Positions 44,020-53,883 of a stretch of DNA of 64,000 nt are shown here, piece by piece. The stretch comes from Ruminococcus bovis (GTDB taxonomy: Bacteria > Bacillota > Clostridia > Oscillospirales > Acutalibacteraceae), in contig NZ_CP039381.1 in the NCBI RefSeq assembly GCF_005601135.1, positions 1,299,941-1,363,940 of the forward strand, read 5' to 3'. The notes under the pieces are model-generated. The model was not told the DNA's origin and searched no databases. It was given only the letters and a program-made list of their open reading frames with translations. Each line of letters begins with the position of its first letter. Position 1 is the first letter of the stretch. Both the position numbers and the translations under genes were made by a program.

Positions 44020-45420
44020 ATGAGAAAAGTAGTTTCAATACTTTTAGCAGTTCTAATGCTAACTGCTATGGGTACAGTTGCAGTAACATCAGCAAGTGCT
44101 GAAGAAACTGCTACAGTTAACGGTGTAGTTGCTAATGTTGGTGACACAGTTACTATTGATTACTTCGTAAAGTCCGACTGTATTTGGGAAGATTTCCAGG
44201 GTCATGTAACATATGATTATGACGGACTACAGCTTGAAAGCTTTGAAATGCCGGATGTAACAACAGGTATTATGACTAACACTCTTAACAAAGGTTTAGT
44301 ATATTATACCGGTGTTGATATTAACAGTAACTACAAGTTCTATAACGAAGTAAACTTCTACAGAATTAAGTTTACAGTTCGTCAGGCCGGTAGCTATGTA
44401 GTTAACAATGTTTGGGAAGTTGCTGACGGTAACGATGTTGATATGATTGTTGATGATGGTATTATTCTTAACCCTGAAAGACTAATCACTCGTGAAGTTG
44501 TTACAGCTACTCCAAAGCCAACAGAAACAACAACTACAAAGACAAATACCGAACCATCAACAACTAAGCCTGAACCAACAAATACAGAGCCATCTTCAAC
44601 TACTCCAACAGTTACATCTTCAACACCATCACCAACAACTCCTGTTCTTGTAAAAGAGTTGTATGTTCAAAAGTCTGTTGGTGTAAATATTGGCAAGACA
44701 GCTAAGTTGGTTTATTCACTAGAGCCTAAAAATGCTACTAACAAGAATCTAGCTTGGTCATCTTCTAACACAAAGATTGCTACTGTATCTAATGGTGTAG
44801 TTAAGGGTGTTAAGGCAGGTAGAGCTACTATTACTGTAAAGACTACTGACGGTTCAAATCTTACTGCTTACTGCCTAGTAGTAGTTAACCAACCTGTAAC
44901 AAGCATTTCTCTATCAAAGAAAGCAACAATGTATACAGGTAAGAAGTTAGCTCTAAAGGCTAAGGTTAACCCAGCTAACGCATCTAAGAAGGAATTAACT
45001 TGGAAGTCATCTAACACAAAAATTGCTAAGGTTGCTTCTAACGGTGTAGTTACAGGTGTTAAGGCAGGTACAGTTAAGATTACTGCAACTGCAAAGGACG
45101 GTAGCAGAAAGTCTGCAACATGTACAGTAACAGTTCGTCAGTCAGTATCTAAGATTACTTTAGGCAAGACAAATGTTGTTCTTCCTAAGAAGGGTTCTTC
45201 TTACAATGTTAAGGTAACAGTTGCTCCTAAGAATGCTTACAACAAGAATGTTGCAGTTAAGTCTGCTAACACAAAGGTTGCTAAGGTTTCTGCTTCAACA
45301 GTTAAGTCCGGTAAGACAGTTAAGATTACTGCTGTTAAGAAGGGTACAACTAAGGTTACATTTACTGCTAAAGATGGTAGCAAGAAGTCTGCTACTTGTA
45401 AGGTAACAGTTAAAAAATAA
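44020..45420 (+). CDS. Secreted protein: cohesin-like domain, Thr/Pro linker, three Big_2 domains
   Basis: The 466-residue protein has a signal peptide (cut near SASAEE). A roughly 130-residue domain follows with the cohesin-like pattern NVGDTVTIDYFV...FQGHVTYDYDGLQLESF and a closing FYRIKFTV strand. A Thr/Pro/Ser linker (about 165-210) leads to three bacterial Ig-like Big_2 repeats, each with a WxSSNTKIAxV core and GVKAGxxxIT. AAAAGGAGGTC precedes the ATG. Cohesins bind dockerins in cellulosomes and amylosomes; whether this domain does is unknown. No sortase or SLH anchor is seen. Confidence 0.78.
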   Translation: MRKVVSILLAVLMLTAMGTVAVTSASAEETATVNGVVANVGDTVTIDYFVKSDCIWEDFQGHVTYDYDGLQLESFEMPDVTTGIMTNTLNKGLVYYTGVDINSNYKFYNEVNFYRIKFTVRQAGSYVVNNVWEVADGNDVDMIVDDGIILNPERLITREVVTATPKPTETTTTKTNTEPSTTKPEPTNTEPSSTTPTVTSSTPSPTTPVLVKELYVQKSVGVNIGKTAKLVYSLEPKNATNKNLAWSSSNTKIATVSNGVVKGVKAGRATITVKTTDGSNLTAYCLVVVNQPVTSISLSKKATMYTGKKLALKAKVNPANASKKELTWKSSNTKIAKVASNGVVTGVKAGTVKITATAKDGSRKSATCTVTVRQSVSKITLGKTNVVLPKKGSSYNVKVTVAPKNAYNKNVAVKSANTKVAKVSASTVKSGKTVKITAVKKGTTKVTFTAKDGSKKSATCKVTVKK

Positions 45421-45472
45421 TAATAATTAATCTAAAATGTTTTAATAATACAATCTAAAAAATAATTAGCTA

Positions 45473-45505
45473 AAAGCCCTATTCGTAATGAATAGGGCTT
45501 TGTTT
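45473..45505. terminator. Bidirectional terminator between the cohesin-like gene and nagZ
   Basis: AAAGCCCTATTC and GAATAGGGCTTT form a perfect 12-bp stem around GTAAT. T-rich sequence follows on both strands. Confidence 0.88.
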
Positions 45506-45551
45506 CGTCTAAGTAGGGAATATGACCTACTTATTATTTTTTTGTAATTAA

Positions 45552-46772
45552 TTAGCTATTTAATATTGTGTCAACATCAAGAATACCAAGGTCAATTTTC
45601 CATTTTAAAATTCTTTTTACAGAATCATTAATTTGGCTAATAGGTATTTCATTATTCTTAACTGTATTTAATACTGCCGGATATTGAGTGTCAACCGATG
45701 AACAACATAGTAGGTCGTTACCTGCTTTTGTTGCAATGACTGCTGCCGATTCATCACCGGTAAACTGGGTGATTGCATCCATAATTAAGTCATCAGTCAT
45801 TATAACACCATTAAAATTAAGCTGATTTCTAATAATCTTGTGTACATTCTCTGATAAGGATGCCGGATAATTTTTGTCCATACAGTTTACTATGTTGTGA
45901 GAAACAAGAATACAGTCAGCACCGGCATTTATACCGGTAATAAACGGTTTAAAATCTTTTTCGGTAAATTCAGAATAATCTCTGTTGTCATATGCAATGC
46001 CAGTGTGGGTATCAACATTGTTTCCATAACCGGGAAAATGCTTTAGTACAGTGCCTAGGTGATTTTCTTTTGAGGTGCTAACAACTGTACTGACAAATTT
46101 ATCAACATCATCAACATTGTCACTAAATGAACGGTCATACATAAACCCATTTGTATCAGAAGTAATATCACAATCAGGTGCCATATTTACATTAATTCCA
46201 AGTGAAAGTAAAAGTTTAGCTTTTTCTTCAGCATCATTTATAATACCGTCCCAACCACCATTTGCAAAAGTATCTTTAGGTGAAAGAAAAGGACTTTCTC
46301 TTAGGTTAGGGTTGCTACTGACTCTTACAACAGTACCACCTTCTTCATCAACACCAATAAGTAGTGGTATTTTAGCCTTATCTTGATATGATTTAATAGT
46401 GCTTTTTACTTCTTCTTTAGTTTTATTTTGAAAGTCTTTGCCAAAAAGAATATATCCACCAATATGATATTGATTTATTTGTTCAAGTGCATCAGTATCG
46501 GGACATCTAACATAAAACATTTGACCTACCTTTTCATCGGTAGTCATTTGGCTAATGTAATTGTCTAAACTTTTATCAAAAGTTTCTTCAATATTAGTAG
46601 TAGGTTCAACTGTTGTTGTGGTAGGTTCTGTTGAGGAAGATGTAGTTTCAATTGTTGATACAGTAGCAGAACTACTGCTATTATTTTCCTTTTGCGTACT
46701 ACAACTTGAAAATAAAAGTACTAGCACAATACATAATACAGAAGTGATTATTTTATTGTTAATTTTATTCAT
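45552..46772 (-). CDS. nagZ: Lipoprotein beta-N-acetylhexosaminidase (GH3, NagZ-like)
   Basis: GH3 beta-N-acetylglucosaminidases remove GlcNAc from peptidoglycan fragments. The 406-residue protein has a lipoprotein signal ending LLFSSC (Cys24), a Ser/Thr-rich spacer and then the catalytic domain. Seen are GVDEEGGTVVR, KHFPGYGN with the DTHTG His/Asp loop, and the nucleophile Asp in VIMTDDLIMDAI. In Firmicutes such enzymes act outside the membrane, in keeping with the lipobox. AAAGGAG precedes the ATG; a TATAAT is at 46798-46803 with a poor -35. It is a single gene. Confidence 0.92.
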   Translation of the reverse strand: MNKINNKIITSVLCIVLVLLFSSCSTQKENNSSSSATVSTIETTSSSTEPTTTTVEPTTNIEETFDKSLDNYISQMTTDEKVGQMFYVRCPDTDALEQINQYHIGGYILFGKDFQNKTKEEVKSTIKSYQDKAKIPLLIGVDEEGGTVVRVSSNPNLRESPFLSPKDTFANGGWDGIINDAEEKAKLLLSLGINVNMAPDCDITSDTNGFMYDRSFSDNVDDVDKFVSTVVSTSKENHLGTVLKHFPGYGNNVDTHTGIAYDNRDYSEFTEKDFKPFITGINAGADCILVSHNIVNCMDKNYPASLSENVHKIIRNQLNFNGVIMTDDLIMDAITQFTGDESAAVIATKAGNDLLCCSSVDTQYPAVLNTVKNNEIPISQINDSVKRILKWKIDLGILDVDTILNS

Positions 46773-46911
46773 TACTATGCTCCTTTCGGTTAAACCTATT
46801 ATATATCATAATAAAATATATTAATAGTAAAAATAAGAGAGAAAAAATATATTATATAAGTTCTTTTTTGTACACATTGTAAAATATAATTAATATGAAA
46901 TAGTGGTTTTA

Positions 46912-47048
46912 TTGTTCAAAATACAAGGCATAAATTTATGCAATTTATACATTCCATTGGTTAAAATATACAATTACAATTAGTTTATGTTGTTAATAAA
47001 ATCGAAAATAATATTAAATTACTAAAAAATATTGTATATTTTGAACAA
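46912..47048 (+). repeat. Inverted repeat upstream of the EF-G-like gene
   Basis: TTGTTCAAAATACAA (46912-46926) and TTGTATATTTTGAACAA (47032-47048) are inverted copies except for a two-base insertion. The second copy covers the -35 of the promoter. The rest of the 345-base gap 46773-47117 is AT-rich with nothing else I can support. Confidence 0.5.
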
Positions 47049-47060
47049 GGGTGTTATAAT
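47032..47060 (+). promoter_or_regulatory. Promoter of the EF-G-like gene
   Basis: TTGTAT and TATAAT are 17 bases apart and the -10 is preceded by TGT (extended type), 57 bases before the ATG. Confidence 0.72.
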
Positions 47061-47117
47061 ATAACTGTAATCAAAAGAGATTAATGTTTACACATTTAAT
47101 TAAGGAGATTTAATCCA

Positions 47118-49175
47118 ATGAGAAATTATGATTCCAAACATATTCTCAATATTGCATTAGCCGGTCACAAAGGTTCAGGTAAAACCTCTGTTGCCGAAAG
47201 TATGCTATATTTGACAGGAAATGTTTCAAGACTCGGGAAAATTGAAGAAGGAAACACTTCTCTGGATTATGACCCAGAAGAAGTTAAGAGAAAATCTTCT
47301 GTTCTTACTGCTGTTGCTCCGGTTGAATGGAAAAATACAAAGATTAATCTTATCGATACACCGGGACTGTTTGATTTTTCCGGTGGTATCGCAGAGGGTA
47401 TGAGAGCTGCAGAAAGTGTGCTGGTTGTCGTATCCGGTAAGGATGGAGTCGATGTAGGAACTGAGAAAGTAGTTAATATGGCTACTGAGATGGGCAAAAC
47501 AAAGATGTTCTTTGTTAACGGACTATGTGATGAAAGTGCCAGATTCTATAGGGTGTTTGAAGATTTAAAGACAGTTTTTGGTCCGGCAGTTTGTCCTGTT
47601 GTTGTTCCTTACATTAACGACGGTAAGGCTGAAGTATATGTAAACCTTTTTGAATATAGAGCCTATAAGTACTCTGAGGGAGGCAAGGTTGAACCAACCG
47701 ATATGCCTGACTTAGGTACTAGATTTGATGGTCTTAGAGAGGCTATCAAAGAGGCTGTTGCAGAAACATCAGAAGAACTACTAGAGAAGTTTATTGAAGG
47801 GGAAGAATTTACTCCTGAAGAAATTATCCTTGGTGTTTCACAAGGTGTTAGAGAAGGTACAATTATACCTGTATTCTGTGGTGATGCACATAATACATAC
47901 GGTATTGACCAGTTATTGAATTCACTTACTTGGCTTGCTCCAAAAGCGGAGTCAGGTGCAGAAATCGGCTCAGATGTTAATGGAGAGCCAGTAGAAGTTA
48001 CAGTTAATTCTGATGGTGTACCAACTGCAATAGTGTTTAAAACTGTTATTGACCCATTTGTGGGGAAATTAAGTTATATAAAAGTTCTTAGTGGTAAAAT
48101 TTCTACTGACACACCTCTTGTAAATATGAGGACAGGTGCAAATGAAAGAGTTACCAAGGTTCTTACTGTAAAAGGTAAGAAACAGGAAGATACACCATTC
48201 ATCTCAGCAGGTGATATTGGTGCAATACCAAAACTTTCTGATACTTTATCAGGTGATACACTTTGTTCACCACTTAGAAAAGTAACACTTGACGGTATTG
48301 ATTATCCTGTTGCTAACCTTTCTATGGCAGTATATGCTGACAGTAAGGATGACGAAGAAAAAATTACTCAGGGTATTCTTAAATTAATGGAAGAAGACCC
48401 AACTATTAAATATGTACACAATCACGAAACTCACGAAAGAGTTGTTACAGGTTTAGGTGAACAACAACTTGATGTTATTGTTAGTAAACTAAAGTCAAAG
48501 TACAACATTGATGTTAAGTTGAAGAAACCAAAGGTAGCCTATAGAGAAACAATTCGTGGTACTGTTAAGGTACAAGGTCGTCACAAAAAACAAAGTGGTG
48601 GTCACGGTCAGTTTGGTGATGTGTGGATTGAGTTCTCTCCTAGTGACAGTGATGGACTTGAATTTACACAAACAGTTGTTGGTGGTTCTGTTCCAAAGGG
48701 ATTTTTCCCGGCTGTTGAAAAAGGACTACAGGACTCAATGAAAAAAGGCCCATTAGCCGGTTATCCGGTTGTTGGGGTAAAAGCTAACTTGTATGATGGT
48801 AGCTACCATCCGGTTGACTCATCTGAAATGTCATTTAAAATGGCAGCATCAATTGCTTTTAAGAATGGCATTACACAAGCTAAACCTACTTTACTTGAAC
48901 CAATTGGTTCATTAAAGGTAACAGTTCCGGAAACACATACCGGGGACATTATGGGTGAAGTTACAAAAAGACGAGGCAGAGTTATTGGTATGGATTCAAC
49001 ACCTAATGGTATGCAGGTGATTGAAGCAGAAGTTCCAATGGCTGAGATGGGTGACTTCAATACCTTTATTAAACAGGTTACACAAGGCAGAGGTAGCTTT
49101 ACTCTTGACTTTGCAAGATATGAAGATGCACCTGCTAATGTAGCTGAAAAGGTTATTGCAGAAGTTAAAGAATAA
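47118..49175 (+). CDS. EF-G-like translational GTPase (EF-G paralogue)
   Basis: The 685-residue protein has all EF-G domains: a GTPase domain, an OB domain, then domains III-V (VAYRETIRGTVKVQGRHK; SGGHGQFGDVWIE). G1 is GHKGSGKT (16-23), as in the EF-G2-like group rather than AHIDAGKT of canonical EF-G. G3 is DTPG (80-83). G4 is degenerate: NGLC (134-137) in place of NKxD. Such paralogues accompany a normal EF-G encoded elsewhere, and their role is not settled. AAGGAGATTTAATCC precedes the ATG. It is a single gene. Confidence 0.88.
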   Translation: MRNYDSKHILNIALAGHKGSGKTSVAESMLYLTGNVSRLGKIEEGNTSLDYDPEEVKRKSSVLTAVAPVEWKNTKINLIDTPGLFDFSGGIAEGMRAAESVLVVVSGKDGVDVGTEKVVNMATEMGKTKMFFVNGLCDESARFYRVFEDLKTVFGPAVCPVVVPYINDGKAEVYVNLFEYRAYKYSEGGKVEPTDMPDLGTRFDGLREAIKEAVAETSEELLEKFIEGEEFTPEEIILGVSQGVREGTIIPVFCGDAHNTYGIDQLLNSLTWLAPKAESGAEIGSDVNGEPVEVTVNSDGVPTAIVFKTVIDPFVGKLSYIKVLSGKISTDTPLVNMRTGANERVTKVLTVKGKKQEDTPFISAGDIGAIPKLSDTLSGDTLCSPLRKVTLDGIDYPVANLSMAVYADSKDDEEKITQGILKLMEEDPTIKYVHNHETHERVVTGLGEQQLDVIVSKLKSKYNIDVKLKKPKVAYRETIRGTVKVQGRHKKQSGGHGQFGDVWIEFSPSDSDGLEFTQTVVGGSVPKGFFPAVEKGLQDSMKKGPLAGYPVVGVKANLYDGSYHPVDSSEMSFKMAASIAFKNGITQAKPTLLEPIGSLKVTVPETHTGDIMGEVTKRRGRVIGMDSTPNGMQVIEAEVPMAEMGDFNTFIKQVTQGRGSFTLDFARYEDAPANVAEKVIAEVKE

Positions 49176-49274
49176 TCATACTAATAAGTTTGTTATAGGG
49201 TAACACCTATTTCAATATAAATTTTGTTCTCCATTTCTTGAGAATTTATTAATTCTCTATTCTCTTTCTTCCAT

Positions 49275-49300
49275 GGAAAGGACCACATTTGTGGTCCTTT
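49275..49300 (+). terminator. Hairpin after the EF-G-like gene
   Basis: AAAGGACCACA pairs with TGTGGTCCTTT over 11 bp with a two-base loop that will open in practice. The T-run is part of the stem, so termination is likely but not certain. A smaller GAGAATT/AATTCTC hairpin is at 49240-49257. Confidence 0.6.
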
Positions 49301-49402
49301 CCTCATATAACAAAGAAATTGTATAATTATAAATGTGTGGACAAAATTATTTAAATATATATAAAGAGACAGAATGAAAAATGAGGAATGGAGGTGCCGG
49401 TA

Positions 49403-50266
49403 ATGAAAAAAGTAATGAAATTCATTTCGCTATTTTTGTGTGTTATGATTTTTGCAACATCATTGCCAGTACTTTTCGCAAAAACTGAAAGTGTTAGTGC
49501 AGCTACTACCACTATGGTTAACGAAAAGGTAAGAGGAAAGGTACTTTATAGCTATAGCTACAAAGTGCTAACATTGATCAACAAGGAAAGAAAGAAAAAG
49601 AAACTTTCACAGTTAAAGATGACACAAGGTCTTATTGGTGTAGCTAATAGACGAGCTGCTGAGATTTCTTTGTGTTATGCACATAGCCGTCCTAACGGTG
49701 AGAAAAACCCATTTAAAATGTACAAGTGGAAACACTATGTTGGTGAAAATATTGCTTTAAATCAGCAAACTCCTGAGCAGGTTGTAAAGTGCTGGATGAA
49801 CAGTTCAGCCCATAGAAAGAACATTTTAAATAAATAATTTAACAGCGTTGGTATTGGCTGTTTTAAAGTAAACGGTTACATTTATTGGGAACAATTCTTT
49901 GTTGATAATAAGGCAAGTAGAAACGCTGCCCAAAAATCTAATGCAGATGTTACATATACAGTATCTATGAAGACTTCCAATGTTAAGTTACGCTCTAGTG
50001 TAAAGTCTGTATGGTTTGATGATTTCTATACAAGAAGAATCACCACATATCAGTTTAATAAAAGAGTTGATAACTATGACTTTGTAACTAATCTGGACAA
50101 TAGTTGTATTCAGTACAAATCAGCTAATGAAAATATTGCTAAGATTAACGCAAATGGTGTAGTCTTACCGGTAGCCAATGGTAAAACTACAATTACTGCA
50201 AATCTGAAAGGCTATCCTAGTAAAAAGGTAACTTGGACAGTTATTGTAGATGTTGAAGAAATGTAA
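49403..50266 (+). pseudogene. Secreted CAP-domain protein interrupted by one in-frame stop
   Basis: A signal peptide (to about residue 35, VSAATT) is followed by a CAP/SCP domain: LINKERKKKKLSQL, AHSRPNG, VGENIA, SSAHRKNIL. A TAA at 49835-49837 (codon 145) then interrupts it. The same frame continues without further stops for 142 codons: NSVGIGCFKVNGYIYWEQFF, the normal end of the CAP domain, and then a Big_2-like domain ending at 50266. One base change would restore a 287-residue protein. The start is set by GGAGGTGCCGGTA. A nonsense mutation or a sequencing error explains it; readthrough is unlikely. Confidence 0.82.
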
Positions 50267-50328
50267 AAAATAAAATTTAATTGCCTATATTATAGGCTAA
50301 AGTCTTATACATAAGATTTATTTCCTGA

Positions 50329-50367
50329 AGGGTTGCTCCTGGTGTGTTGGTGGGGCAACCCTTTCGT
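50329..50367 (+). terminator. Terminator after the CAP gene
   Basis: AGGGTTGCTCC and GGGGCAACCCT form an 11-bp stem with one wobble pair across a 12-base loop, followed by TTCGTCTT. Confidence 0.65.
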
Positions 50368-50430
50368 CTTGCTATTAAGTTTTTATCAATTTGTCAATAT
50401 AATGTGGAAAACATTTCTAAATAATATCAG

Positions 50431-50459
50431 ATGACAGATTTTTACTCTTATGATATAAT
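50431..50459 (+). promoter_or_regulatory. Promoter of the ZIP transporter gene
   Basis: ATGACA and TATAAT are 17 bases apart, about 94 bases before the start codon. Confidence 0.6.
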
Positions 50460-50552
50460 GGAGAAGTAAATGAGTAATATTTAATTTTGTATTCGTTATT
50501 TACTGATATATGATTTGTTTTACAGCATATGAATTATATAGGTAGGTGAAAA

Positions 50553-51335
50553 ATGATATTACAAGGTTTAATAATTATTTTAATTCCATTTTTGGGAACA
50601 TCCCTTGGCTCGGCATTGGTGTTGTTTTCTAAAAATCAATTAAATCCAAAATTGCAAAAGTTTATGCTTGGTTTTGCATCGGGAATAATGATTGCTGCTT
50701 CTGTGTGGTCACTGTTAATTCCATCAATGGAACTTGCTGAGGAAAAGGGAATAGTAAAGTATATTCCGGCAAGTGTGGGGTTTTTGTTAGGTATAGGCTT
50801 TTTATTGTTGCTGGATAGTGTGATTCCTCATCTTCATTTAGACAGTAATCAACCTGAAGGTGTAAAGTCCAGTCTTTCAAAAAGTACAATGCTTGTTCTG
50901 GCAGTTACTCTACATAATATTCCGGAGGGAATGGCAGTAGGCATTACTTTTGCAAGTGCAATGATGAAGGATACAAGTATTTCAGTAGCAGGTGCTTTTT
51001 CTTTGGCAGTAGGTATCGCAATTCAAAATTTTCCGGAAGGTGCAATAATTTCTTTGCCACTAAAGGATAGAGGAATGAACAAAGGAAAGGCTTTTGTTAT
51101 GGGTGTGCTTTCAGGTGTAGTTGAGCCTATCGGTGCAGTACTTACATTAGTATTTGCAAGTATGATAAGTTCTATATTGCCATACTTTTTGTCTTTTGCT
51201 GCCGGTGCAATGATTTATGTTGTAACTGAGGAGCTTATTCCTGAGTCACAACAAGGCAAACATTCTAATATCGGTACAATCGGTGTAGCAGTAGGTTTTG
51301 TTGTTATGATGGTACTTGACTCAGCCTTTGGATAA
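50553..51335 (+). CDS. ZIP-family divalent metal transporter
   Basis: ZIP proteins import Zn2+, Fe2+ or Mn2+. The 260-residue protein has eight hydrophobic helices. The metal-site motifs are intact: HNIPEGMAVG in helix 4 and QNFPEGAIIS in helix 5, with a His/acidic loop (PHLHLDSNQPEG) and TEELIPESQ near the end. This is the ZupT/GufA type. AGGTAGGTGAAAA precedes the ATG. No metal-responsive operator is visible. Confidence 0.92.
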   Translation: MILQGLIIILIPFLGTSLGSALVLFSKNQLNPKLQKFMLGFASGIMIAASVWSLLIPSMELAEEKGIVKYIPASVGFLLGIGFLLLLDSVIPHLHLDSNQPEGVKSSLSKSTMLVLAVTLHNIPEGMAVGITFASAMMKDTSISVAGAFSLAVGIAIQNFPEGAIISLPLKDRGMNKGKAFVMGVLSGVVEPIGAVLTLVFASMISSILPYFLSFAAGAMIYVVTEELIPESQQGKHSNIGTIGVAVGFVVMMVLDSAFG

Positions 51336-51346
51336 TTTCTAAATTT

Positions 51347-51396
51347 AAACCACTAAACTATAGGTAATTTACCCTTGGTTTAGTGGTTTTTGTTTT
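51347..51396 (+). terminator. Terminator after the ZIP gene
   Basis: AAACCACTAAAC pairs with GTTTAGTGGTTT across a loop of about 20 bases, followed by TTGTTTTG. Confidence 0.75.
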
Positions 51397-51465
51397 GTTT
51401 GCATAATTTTAAATTTGTAAATAAAGATTGAAAAATAAAATTAAAACAAAAAATTGAAAAATCCC

Positions 51466-51495
51466 TTGACATTTTGAAAATAAATGATATATAAT
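51466..51495 (+). promoter_or_regulatory. eno: Promoter of eno
   Basis: A consensus TTGACA and TATAAT are 18 bases apart, 143 bases before the enolase start. Transcription should begin near 51502. Confidence 0.88.
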
Positions 51496-51501
51496 AGATG
51501 C

Positions 51502-51621
51502 AGTTAGCGGAGGCTAACTAAAATAAATATTACAGACAATCTATGTATTTTTACTTAACTTTTTTCTTTGATTTGTTTGAGTTTCCGAAAGGGAGTGCTT
51601 ACCTTTCGGAAGATTGTCTGT
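51502..51621 (+). ncRNA. Structured 5' leader of eno, possible cis-regulatory RNA
   Basis: Three perfect pairings fill the leader: AGTTAGC/GCTAACT on a GGAG tetraloop (51502-51519), a long-range 11-bp stem ACAGACAATCT/AGATTGTCTGT (51532-51542 with 51611-51621) and, inside it, a 10-bp hairpin TTCCGAAAGG/CCTTTCGGAA (51583-51592 with 51602-51611) with a nine-base loop. A 40-base U-rich strand fills the rest. The ribosome site AGGAG follows three bases after the closing stem. No T-run follows, so it is not a terminator. I match it to no known riboswitch. Confidence 0.6.
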
Positions 51622-51637
51622 CTTAGGAGAGTGTTAA

Positions 51638-52930
<1,293 letters not shown>

Positions 52931-52979
52931 AATTTTTTATACTCATTTACATATCATATATTATAAAATAACGAATTTT

Positions 52980-53015
52980 GGGAGCATACAGTTGTGTATG
53001 CTCCTTATTATTTTG
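52980..53015 (+). terminator. Terminator after eno
   Basis: GGAGCATACA and TGTATGCTCC form a perfect 10-bp stem around GTTG, followed by TTATTATTTTG. Confidence 0.9.
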
Positions 53016-53111
53016 TTTTTAGACAGTTAGAATTGTTAGATAATGTTAAAATTTGTCTATTAAACTCAAATAATTACTAAAGATTAGCACGAAAATCGGC
53101 AATATTTTCAA

Positions 53112-53140
53112 TTGTGATTAATATACTTTAATGATATAAT
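53112..53140 (+). promoter_or_regulatory. Promoter of the cpsB-LCP-Wzz-kinase unit
   Basis: TTGTGA and TATAAT are 17 bases apart, 34 bases before the first start codon. Confidence 0.75.
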
Positions 53141-53174
53141 ATTTAATGTATTAATAAATAGTGGGGGTCTAGAT

Positions 53175-53882
53175 TTGATAATTGATTTTCACTCACATTT
53201 TTTGCCTTGTATTGATGACGGCAGTAAAAGTGCAGAAATGTCACTTGAAATGCTAAAGAAAATGAAAGGGCAAAATGTTGATACTGTTGTAGCAACTCCT
53301 CATTTTTATGCTGATGAAAATAGAATTGACGATTTCCTTAGTAATAGGGAAAATGCTTATAATAGCATAAAGAATGAAATAAATAATATTGGCATCAATG
53401 TTAAGCTAGGTGCTGAGGTTACTTATTTTCAGGGGATAAGCAAAGCAGATGAAATTAAGAAGTTAACTACTGAAGATACTTCAATTTTACTTTTGGAATT
53501 TCCTTTTGATAAATGGGATAATAGTATTATTGAAGAAGTAGATTATTTAATAAATAAGAGAAAGTTTACTGTTTTGTTAGCTCATTTAGACAGATATATC
53601 AGTATTTCTGAAAATAAAAAATATATCAAAAAGCTAGTAAAAATGCCACTTGTGGTGCAAATAAACGCAGGTAGTATTCTTGATAGTAAAAGAAAAAAGA
53701 AAACATATTCTTTAATCAAGAAATGTGATAAAATAGTTTTAGGTAGTGATTGCCACAACCTAACTTCCAGAAAGCCTAATCTTTTAGATTGCAGAAATTT
53801 ACTTTCTGATGATTTAGGAGAAAAGGTTATTTCTAATATAGATATATTCAGTGAAGAATTTTTGTTTAATGGAGGAAAGTAG
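53175..53882 (+). CDS. PHP-type protein tyrosine phosphatase (CpsB/YwqE family)
   Basis: CpsB/YwqE enzymes are manganese-dependent phosphatases that dephosphorylate the BY-kinase controlling capsule or exopolysaccharide synthesis. The 235-residue protein begins IIDFHSHFLPCIDDGSKS, with TPHFYADENR, a metal Glu in LGAEVTYFQG, AHLDRY and GSDCHNLTSRKPNL. The TTG start follows GGGGGTCTAGA. Its partner kinase gene lies three genes downstream in the same unit. Confidence 0.9.
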   Translation: MIIDFHSHFLPCIDDGSKSAEMSLEMLKKMKGQNVDTVVATPHFYADENRIDDFLSNRENAYNSIKNEINNIGINVKLGAEVTYFQGISKADEIKKLTTEDTSILLLEFPFDKWDNSIIEEVDYLINKRKFTVLLAHLDRYISISENKKYIKKLVKMPLVVQINAGSILDSKRKKKTYSLIKKCDKIVLGSDCHNLTSRKPNLLDCRNLLSDDLGEKVISNIDIFSEEFLFNGGK

Positions 53883-53883
53883 A

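Noticed and set aside
49835-49837. Recoded stop in the CAP gene
   Set aside because: The codon is TAA, not TGA, so selenocysteine or tryptophan recoding does not apply, and no readthrough context is visible.
51502-51637. Fluoride riboswitch upstream of eno
   Set aside because: Some fluoride riboswitches precede enolase genes, but the conserved core sequences are not present in this leader.
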